From the NCBI GenBank assembly GCA_017506865.1, contig JAFCMP010000223.1, positions 868,001 to 932,000 on the forward strand: DNA of 64,000 bases, given 5' to 3'. The DNA comes from Tribonema minus (taxonomy: Eukaryota > Sar > Xanthophyceae > Tribonematales > Tribonemataceae). The translations under genes and the position numbers were made by a program. Below are positions 58,437 to 64,000 of this stretch, in pieces; within the stretch, counting starts at the first letter, position 1, and each line of letters starts with the position of its first letter. Below the pieces are notes generated by a model. It was given only the letters and a program-made list of their open reading frames with translations, was not told the DNA's origin and ran no database searches.

Positions 58437-59954
58437 ATGGTCACGAGCGCGGTCCTCGAGAGCTTGCAGGATTCGTACCTGCAGAGCGCGGCGGTCAGGC
58501 TGACGGTGATCGCCGCAGCACCGATGTACGCCCGCATCATCGCGCCGTACGCCGACACCGACTGGTTCGCGGTTCCGGCCGGAAAGTCCAGCGGCATCTA
58601 CGTCAGGACGGGCCTGGCGAGCGGATCCTCAATCTCCTTCACCGCGTTCCTGTCCACGGACGGCAAGGGCTATATGACGGACTACGACCCGACGAGCGTG
58701 ATGAATGCCACCTGCAAGACGCTCCCGGCCTCGAGCGTCGCCGTCAGCGCCGCCGCGAACAGCAACTCCGCCGCCGTCACCGTCCTGCCCTCGTCATCCG
58801 TTCCTCGCGACTACCCGCTCAGGGTGTGCATCGGCGGAGCCTGCCAGGTCCTCGGTCTCGCCGCAGCCCCGGCCGGCAGCCCCCTGGTCCTCACCTTTTC
58901 CAAACTGGCGCCCGACATGCGGTTTCAAGTGACGCTTGCAGAGAACTGGAGTTCGAAGTCCTCCACTTACACCATCATCGAGGGCTCCGAGAGCCCGCTG
59001 CCCGCGGTGCCGAAGGAGGTATCGCGGTACGATCGCGGAGCCGGCACTGTGCCGTCGCTGGAGTGCCCATCCGGACAGGTGCAGAGGGGCCTGGAGTGCT
59101 ACGAGGCGCCGCCCCCCGGAAACAGCTGGACGACCCCAGGCGGACTCATCTACGGCAAGACGTGCCCTACCGGAGTCAATGACGACGGCCTGGCGTGCTG
59201 GTACGACAGGGGAGTCGGCGCCATCCCGAAGCTCGTTTGCCCCGCCGGACAGGGTCTGAAGGCCGTCGACTGCTACAATGACCCTCCACAGGGGTACGAC
59301 TGGACGACGCCGGGCGGGCTGCTGTACGGCAAGATCTGTCCTGCGGGCTCCAACGACTCCGGGACGACGTGCTGGGTGTCTCGCGGAGTCGGCACCATTC
59401 CGGACATCGACACCACGGGTCGCGGCGCCGGGTACGCTTGGAAGTTCGGAGATAAACTGAACGAAAACGGCATGACGTCGAGGTGCGAGAAGGACCACGG
59501 CAAGGGGAACTGTCAGAAGTGCCTGGCGATGATGTACCCTAAGTGCGACGCGGGTTGGAGCGCCAGCGGGTGCAACCTCTGCACTCGCAAGACGTGTCCC
59601 GCCGATAGGCAGATGGAAGACGGCCTCTGTTACAAGAAGCCACCTGCTGGCTACGGTTGCGTGGCCGCCACCTGCTCCTACTCCAAGAACGTCACGGCCG
59701 GCAAGCGCGTCGGAGCGGCACAGCGGCAGTGTGGGACAGGGAAGGTGCTCGACGACCTGATGTGCTACGACGCGCCGAAAGCGGGGTACAGCTGCGCCGC
59801 CACGAACTGCCGAGACTCCAAAAATGTGACAGGCGGTAACAAGCTCGGAACTGTGCAGCAGCAGTGTCCCGATGGGAAGCGCAATGAGGACGGTCTGTGC
59901 TACCAGACGCCACGCGAGGGCTTCACGTGCATGGCGACCATGTGCCACAACTGA
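58437..59954 (+). CDS. Cysteine-rich repeat surface protein, 505 residues
   Basis: The ATG at 58437 (MVTSAVLESLQDSYLQSAAV) is chosen after the promoter-like motif. The first ~185 residues are a beta domain (ARIIAPYADTDWFAVPAGKS, SGIYVRTGLASGSSISFTAF). Then come three repeats of about 60 residues: YDRGAGTVPSLECPSGQVQR, LECYEAPPPGNSWTTPGGLI, YGKTCPTG and close copies. A second type then follows, built on CPADRQMEDGLCYKKPPAGY, then CVAATCSYSKNVTAGKRVG, repeated three times to the end. Such Cys-rich repeats recur in mimivirus- and phycodnavirus-type surface proteins and are probably disulphide-bonded. It is the last gene of the surface cluster. Confidence 0.75.
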   Translation: MVTSAVLESLQDSYLQSAAVRLTVIAAAPMYARIIAPYADTDWFAVPAGKSSGIYVRTGLASGSSISFTAFLSTDGKGYMTDYDPTSVMNATCKTLPASSVAVSAAANSNSAAVTVLPSSSVPRDYPLRVCIGGACQVLGLAAAPAGSPLVLTFSKLAPDMRFQVTLAENWSSKSSTYTIIEGSESPLPAVPKEVSRYDRGAGTVPSLECPSGQVQRGLECYEAPPPGNSWTTPGGLIYGKTCPTGVNDDGLACWYDRGVGAIPKLVCPAGQGLKAVDCYNDPPQGYDWTTPGGLLYGKICPAGSNDSGTTCWVSRGVGTIPDIDTTGRGAGYAWKFGDKLNENGMTSRCEKDHGKGNCQKCLAMMYPKCDAGWSASGCNLCTRKTCPADRQMEDGLCYKKPPAGYGCVAATCSYSKNVTAGKRVGAAQRQCGTGKVLDDLMCYDAPKAGYSCAATNCRDSKNVTGGNKLGTVQQQCPDGKRNEDGLCYQTPREGFTCMATMCHN

Positions 59955-60173
59955 GGTGCGCTCAACGCGCGATGCGGTACGCACCGCAACGACCGGGCTT
60001 CTCGACAACCAATGACAATGTGGCACCAACGCCTTGTCTCACATCACTGCATTTCAAAGTGGCGTGGGATGCATTACATTCGGCGGCAGCGTGCAGACAG
60101 ACAGCAGCGGCGGCGCGGGGCAAATGGCAGAGGAGAGTTTGCATTTTGCAAGGACGTGCACAGCTCCAAACGG
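59955..60173. other. Intergenic stretch
   Basis: No gene or promoter motif seen; composition less GC-rich than the cluster before it. Confidence 0.35.
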
Positions 60174-60509
60174 CTACGGAAGACCGTCAGCTCCAGAATG
60201 CGTTGTCACATCGTCTTCGGCAGGCGATGTCTGCGGCGGCGGCGTCATCTTCACGGCAAGTGTCGTCGCCGCCGGCTCCTTCTCCGGCGAAGCGGCTTCC
60301 CCAGCTACGCTGCTGCTCGTAGTCGCCGGAGAGCTTTGCGGCGAACAGCAACAGGCCTCGTCGGACGCCGACGAAATTCGTTGTCGTGCGCACTTTGCGG
60401 GAGACGCGCCGGTCGGCGCGCTCCTCTTGATCGATGACATGGTCGGTAGCGCTCCGTCCGGAGCCGCTGAAGGAGTATATCGCCGTTGTGTGCGCTTGGT
60501 GCGAGCCAT
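60174..60509 (-). CDS. Small protein with ARTK-type N-terminus
   Basis: From the ATG at 60509 the 111 residues begin MARTKRTQRRYTPSAAPDGA. A disordered Ser/Ala/Pro/Thr-rich body (SSIKRSAPTGASPAKCARQR, SPATTSSSVAGEAASPEKEP) follows. The first residues, A-R-T-K-x-T, equal the start of histone H3 with one insertion-like change. The plus strand has an overlapping frame (60034-60519) of hydrophobic composition, so the coding strand is not certain. A weak A-tract-like motif GGAATGTGGGTCG lies at about 60572-60590. Low confidence. Confidence 0.35.
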   Translation of the reverse strand: MARTKRTQRRYTPSAAPDGALPTMSSIKRSAPTGASPAKCARQRISSASDEACCCSPQSSPATTSSSVAGEAASPEKEPAATTLAVKMTPPPQTSPAEDDVTTHSGADGLP

Positions 60510-60592
60510 CGCGAGGTGAAGTGAGTGAACGAGCTGCAGGCTGCGTTTCCGCGTTGTGGCCGCAATGCGACCCACATTCCTGTCGGGTCGGT

Positions 60593-61501
60593 TCAGTGCG
60601 GGGCGGGCGGGGCGAGGGCGGCGTCGGCGCTTGTAACGATGACGTTTCCGAGTGCGTCCGTGATGGCTTCAAATTCCCGCAGCGGCCAAGAGGCGATGTC
60701 GAGCACATCGTCCAAGCTGGCGAAAACGCTCGTCCGGGACATCAGCTGCTCATATACCTGAAGCCCGCGAGTGTTCACGACGACGCCGGGCGTATCCGTC
60801 GCTGACCACGCCGACGGGTCTTCGAGGGGCAGCGCGTCGGCGTCTCTGACCACCACAGTCATCCCCGTCTCCGGCGACACCAGACGGATTTCTGATGGCA
60901 CCATCAGTGGCACATGGAAACCGGCGGATGTACGCAGCACCTCTTGCGACGCGGCGTCGAGCGGGTGCCACAGAGCTGCACCAGCAGGCTCGGTCTCCTG
61001 CGCCAACATTCGCACTGGCGCCGAGTGCTGTCCGCCACTGCGGGCACCGCCGAGATGAGCGATTGCGCTGGCCAGGCCGGCGAAAAGCAGCAGCATCTTG
61101 CCCCGCTTGCTCTTCACACGCGACGCTGCTGCAGCTCCCGCGGTGGCGAGCGGCAGAGCTGCCGTCACAGCAGCGGCAGTGATCGCAGGTTCCACGACAC
61201 TGAGCCTCATCGGCTGTGGGGGCAGATGGACATTCGACATCGCAGCCATGTCTAGAGTCTCGAACTCCGTTCCATCAAACTGCTGCTCGGCGTTTTCGAA
61301 GAGCCCACCCACAACTTCATTCTCAGCGTCTGCGTCTGCAGAGGGCAGCGAGTTTGCTGCTGCTATGGTGCGCTGCCGATGGCTGTCGCACGCATGCCAC
61401 CACAACGTGGCGTACTCGGCGTCGTCACGCTCGTCGGGCATGTCCTCATCGCCGGACGCCTCGTCGTCGAACGCGGCACGCAGCGAGTTGAGACTGGGCA
61501 T
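60593..61501 (-). CDS. Membrane protein of 302 residues
   Basis: Starts at the ATG at 61501 (MPSLNSLRAAFDDEASGDED). An acidic N-terminal part and a helical region (LWWHACDSHRQRTIAAANSL) are followed by two hydrophobic helices, AITAAAVTAALPLATAGAAA and KMLLLFAGLASAIAHLGGAR (about residues 104-153). A C-terminal beta-rich domain (EIRLVSPETGMTVVVRDADA, GVVVNTRGLQVYEQLM) ends with the helix DDVLDIASWPLREFEAITDA. A membrane protein with a C-terminal soluble domain is likely. The A-tract motif lies just upstream. No family recognised. Confidence 0.65.
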   Translation of the reverse strand: MPSLNSLRAAFDDEASGDEDMPDERDDAEYATLWWHACDSHRQRTIAAANSLPSADADAENEVVGGLFENAEQQFDGTEFETLDMAAMSNVHLPPQPMRLSVVEPAITAAAVTAALPLATAGAAAASRVKSKRGKMLLLFAGLASAIAHLGGARSGGQHSAPVRMLAQETEPAGAALWHPLDAASQEVLRTSAGFHVPLMVPSEIRLVSPETGMTVVVRDADALPLEDPSAWSATDTPGVVVNTRGLQVYEQLMSRTSVFASLDDVLDIASWPLREFEAITDALGNVIVTSADAALAPPAPH

Positions 61502-61514
61502 GTCTCTCTGTGCC

Positions 61515-61535
61515 TCCGGGACATTTTTTTACTGC
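61515..61535 (-). promoter_or_regulatory. A-tract promoter-like motif
   Basis: Minus strand AGTAAAAAAATGTCCCGGAG, about 16 bases before the ATG at 61501. Confidence 0.55.
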
Positions 61536-61584
61536 AGGTCCGCCATGGCGACCATGGCGACCATGGCAGCGGGGCAGGGCGACC

Positions 61585-61631
61585 CATTCCGCCCGCCCCG
61601 CAGTCCGCACCGGAACGTGGCGGGCGGAATG
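61585..61631. repeat. Long inverted repeat
   Basis: CATTCCGCCCGCC (61585-61597) and GGCGGGCGGAATG (61619-61631) are exact reverse complements, with a 21-base loop. Just before it, CATGGCGAC is repeated (61549-61571). It lies between divergent genes. Confidence 0.75.
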
Positions 61632-61695
61632 CGGGAGGGCACCAGCTATGCAGTGCTGCTCTCACTCACTTATCGACACAAGTGTCCGGACACAG

Positions 61696-64000
61696 ATGTC
61701 TAATGCGATGATCGACGCCGTGGCCGGCGCCGTGGCCGGCGCCGTGGCCAGCATCGCCGTGCCCTCGGCGCGGGCGGACTGGCTCTCGTACGAACACTTC
61801 GTCTGCGACCATCACAGCCTCACGACGGGTCACGACGTCTTTCACTGGTCAGCAGTCGGAGACGAGCTTCTTCTGGCCTCAGGATTCGTCGACGGGCTCA
61901 ACCAGGCGCGGGCGGCGCGCATCAGGAGAGATCGCACCACTCACAGCCGGCGCGAGTACGGCCTGGACGGCATCGCCAGAGACCAGAACGGCGTTCACCA
62001 CGGCATTCAAGCGAAGCTATGGCGGTCGTGCAAGCTCACCGCGGCGGACCTGGCTACCTTTGTAAATGTGGTGACGTACCGCATGGCACAAAAGGAGCCG
62101 TTGGCGCAGGGGTTTTTGTACACGACGACAACGCTCCAGCAAGACCTCGAGGATGATTTCATCAGGAGCGGCCGGTTCCACTATCGCCGCCTGCCGTTCA
62201 CCGCGTCGTCGGCGCCGCCACCGCCGCAGCAACTGCGGCCGTACCAGCAGCAGGCGCTGGAAGCGCTGGCGTCGGGCTGGTCGGGATTCGGCGCTCTGAT
62301 CATGCCGTGCGGCACCGGCAAGACCATCACGTTCGCCAACCACGCTCGACGGTACCGCCGAGTGGTCATCATCTCGCCGCTGCGGGTGTCTGCCCGGCAG
62401 AACCTCGATCGCGTCGGCGACGTGTTGGGGCGAGCATGGCCGAGTCTGCTGGTGGACGCCGACGCCGGCGGTTCGACTCGAGACGTCAACGAGGTACGGC
62501 GAGTCTGGGCCGAGGACAGAGCGCTCGTCTCCTCGACGTACAAGAGCACCATGGACGTCTTGCGCGCGGCGATCTTCTGCTCGCCGCTCGACGAGTCGAC
62601 GCTGGTGGTGGTCGACGAGGCTCACAACGCGTCTGCGGACCTCTTGGCGATGCTGAGCGGGTGTGCGAGAGTGCTCCTCTGCACCGCGACTCCCACAGCA
62701 GCTCTGAGCGACGATGCCGGCGGAGCTGGAGGCGACGGCAGCGGCGACGGCTCCGACGGCTCCGACGGCGACGGCGCGAAGCGGGTGTGGCGCGACTCCG
62801 TCGCCACCCTCTTCCGCTACTCTTTCGCGGACGCCATCCGCGACAAGTGGATTTGCGACTATGAGGTCCGCCTCCCTCTGATCGAAGGCGAGCGCGGCGA
62901 AGAGACGGGCATGCAGGCGCGCTTCGTGCTGGACGGGCTGCTGCGGACCGGCGCTCGACGCATCATCGTCTTCTGCTCCTCGCGCGAAGAGTGCGACGCG
63001 TTCACGGCGACGGTTCGCCGCGCGGCTTTCGAGTTCCACGGGCTGGCGGCCGACGAGCTGTGGACCGGAACCATCACCTGCGACGTGTCTTCCCGTCGCC
63101 GGGAGGAATTGCTGCGCCAGTTCGAATACGGCGATCCCGCCGTGACCTGCGTGCTGGCCGCGGTGCGCATCCTCGACGAGGCGGTGGACATCCCGCGCTG
63201 CGACTCGGTGTGCATTCTGCACCCGTCGCAGGACGCGGGATCCTGGCGGCGCATGATCCAGCGCCTCTGCCGCGCCGTGCGACTCGACCCCCAGAACGCC
63301 CAGAAGGTCGCCCGTGCCTTCCTGTGGCTGCCGGACGGCGACATGCCCAAATGCCTTCGCGTGCTGCGGGATTGCGACCCGGAGTTCCTCAACAAGTTGC
63401 GGCTTCAGTCGTTTGCGGCGTACGACATGGGTGGCGAGGCGGGGGGTGGCGCGCTGCGGCGAGAGACGGAGGCGACGGCGGCGGCACAGCAGAATTATCG
63501 GGTCCACTGCCTCACGACGGAGGAGATCAAACATGCCAAGATCGGCCGTGTTGTCGAGTTCATCCGCATTCACGGCAAGCGGCCATCCCGGGGTTGCACC
63601 GCCGAGGACGGCTGGCGAATCGGCAAGTTTACAGCTCGCTTGCGCCACGGGGGCGTCCAGCTCTCCGCCGATCAGCGCCGACTCCTGGTGGCGGCCGACG
63701 CGGCGTTCTTCGACGTGAAGCCCATGTCGGGCGTGGCCAAGAACCTCAGCTTGGACGACAAGATCAAGTGCGTGATCGACTTCATCCGCAACCACGGGAA
63801 GCGACCGCCACAGAGTTTGATCGCCAAAAACGGCCTCCGACTCGGCATGTTCGTGGACAACTTGCGTCGTAGAACCGTCAACATCTCAGCAGAGCAGCGG
63901 CAGCGGCTGGAGACAGCTGACCCGGCGTTTTTTCGCCTCGCACCAGCCCCGACCAAGGCGACAGTCGACGCGAAGGTCAACCGGCTCGCCGAGTACCTGC
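61696..64000 (+). CDS. Restriction-nuclease-like domain fused to SF2 helicase, 3' end missing
   Basis: The frame opens at the ATG at 61696 and runs off the window (768 codons seen). Residues about 30-165 are a PD-(D/E)XK nuclease-like domain with REYGLDGIARDQNGVHHGIQ, AKLWRSCKLTAADLATF (Asp91 and Gln105-x-Lys107). The SF2 helicase follows: QLRPYQQQALEAL, Walker A PCGTGKT (204-210), DEAH (307-310) in TLVVVDEAHNAS, LLCTATPT, then the second RecA domain. From about residue 613 come helicase-associated repeats (IGRVVEFIRIHGKRPSR, IKCVIDFIRNHGKRPPQ), two complete and a third at the edge. Giant viruses encode similar nuclease-helicase fusions. A role in DNA cutting and unwinding in replication, or against competing DNA, is inferred. 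Confidence 0.88.
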   Translation, partial: MSNAMIDAVAGAVAGAVASIAVPSARADWLSYEHFVCDHHSLTTGHDVFHWSAVGDELLLASGFVDGLNQARAARIRRDRTTHSRREYGLDGIARDQNGVHHGIQAKLWRSCKLTAADLATFVNVVTYRMAQKEPLAQGFLYTTTTLQQDLEDDFIRSGRFHYRRLPFTASSAPPPPQQLRPYQQQALEALASGWSGFGALIMPCGTGKTITFANHARRYRRVVIISPLRVSARQNLDRVGDVLGRAWPSLLVDADAGGSTRDVNEVRRVWAEDRALVSSTYKSTMDVLRAAIFCSPLDESTLVVVDEAHNASADLLAMLSGCARVLLCTATPTAALSDDAGGAGGDGSGDGSDGSDGDGAKRVWRDSVATLFRYSFADAIRDKWICDYEVRLPLIEGERGEETGMQARFVLDGLLRTGARRIIVFCSSREECDAFTATVRRAAFEFHGLAADELWTGTITCDVSSRRREELLRQFEYGDPAVTCVLAAVRILDEAVDIPRCDSVCILHPSQDAGSWRRMIQRLCRAVRLDPQNAQKVARAFLWLPDGDMPKCLRVLRDCDPEFLNKLRLQSFAAYDMGGEAGGGALRRETEATAAAQQNYRVHCLTTEEIKHAKIGRVVEFIRIHGKRPSRGCTAEDGWRIGKFTARLRHGGVQLSADQRRLLVAADAAFFDVKPMSGVAKNLSLDDKIKCVIDFIRNHGKRPPQSLIAKNGLRLGMFVDNLRRRTVNISAEQRQRLETADPAFFRLAPAPTKATVDAKVNRLAEYL

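Noticed and set aside
62017..63795. 592-residue open frame on the minus strand
   Set aside because: Antisense to the helicase, whose motifs are unambiguous.

Overview
The window is GC-rich, gene-dense DNA from a large eukaryotic DNA virus, most likely a nucleocytovirus-type giant virus of a protist or an integrated copy of one. Genes lie on both strands with short gaps. The viral gene set includes a family-B DNA polymerase (38147-41224), a PCNA clamp (21463-22569), a virion protein of the DUF5767 type (605-2080), and phage-like and giant-virus-like fibre and adhesin proteins. It also includes a nuclease-helicase fusion (61696 to the window end) and small ankyrin, RING, lipase and kinase genes. 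Two recurrent promoter-like motifs precede many genes: a T-tract type (TTTTTTGTxxCGxxC) and an A-tract type (AAAAATATGTAGxxC). No capsid protein, packaging ATPase, primase or RNA polymerase was recognised here, so I cannot place the virus in a family. Carriage of near-canonical histones H3 and H4 recalls histone-encoding viruses such as medusaviruses; that comparison is inference.

Layout. 0-5.8 kb: small conserved virus genes, an ankyrin protein and a class 3 lipase. 6-11 kb: a tail-fibre-like protein, membrane proteins, histone H3 and a second short fibre protein. 11-18 kb: an oligoribonuclease-like exonuclease, a RING/U-box-like protein, a strongly codon-biased 732-residue protein that looks like a ligase fold with a replaced catalytic lysine, and a kinase with cyclic-nucleotide-binding-like domains and an apparent frameshift. 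18.2-18.9 kb: histone H4 in four exons. 19-31 kb: coiled-coil proteins, PCNA, a RING-ankyrin protein, an EndA-type nuclease, conserved virus proteins and a spliced small gene. 31-38 kb: one 2332-residue coiled-coil protein. 38-41 kb: DNA polymerase in three exons. 41.3-45.7 kb: a lower-GC island unlike its flanks, with two unrecognised reading frames. 45.7-50.8 kb: membrane and virion-type proteins, a possible RNA triphosphatase, a spliced basic protein and a Vps62-like protein. 50.8-60 kb: a surface-protein cluster of three related ~610-residue proteins, a fourth diverged relative, a degraded fragment and a cysteine-rich repeat protein. 60-64 kb: a membrane protein and the start of the nuclease-helicase.

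How the genes may work together (inference). Polymerase, PCNA and exonuclease serve replication. H3 and H4 suggest packaging of viral DNA in nucleosome-like particles, and both tails have lost key modifiable lysines (H3 K9 and K14, H4 K16). Seven compact GT-AG introns in four genes imply that at least part of transcription occurs in, or is derived from, a nucleus with a spliceosome. The adhesins and fibres point to a receptor-binding locus under diversification.

Limits. All product names come from motif reading, with no database search. Starts were chosen as the first ATG downstream of a promoter-like motif where one was visible.
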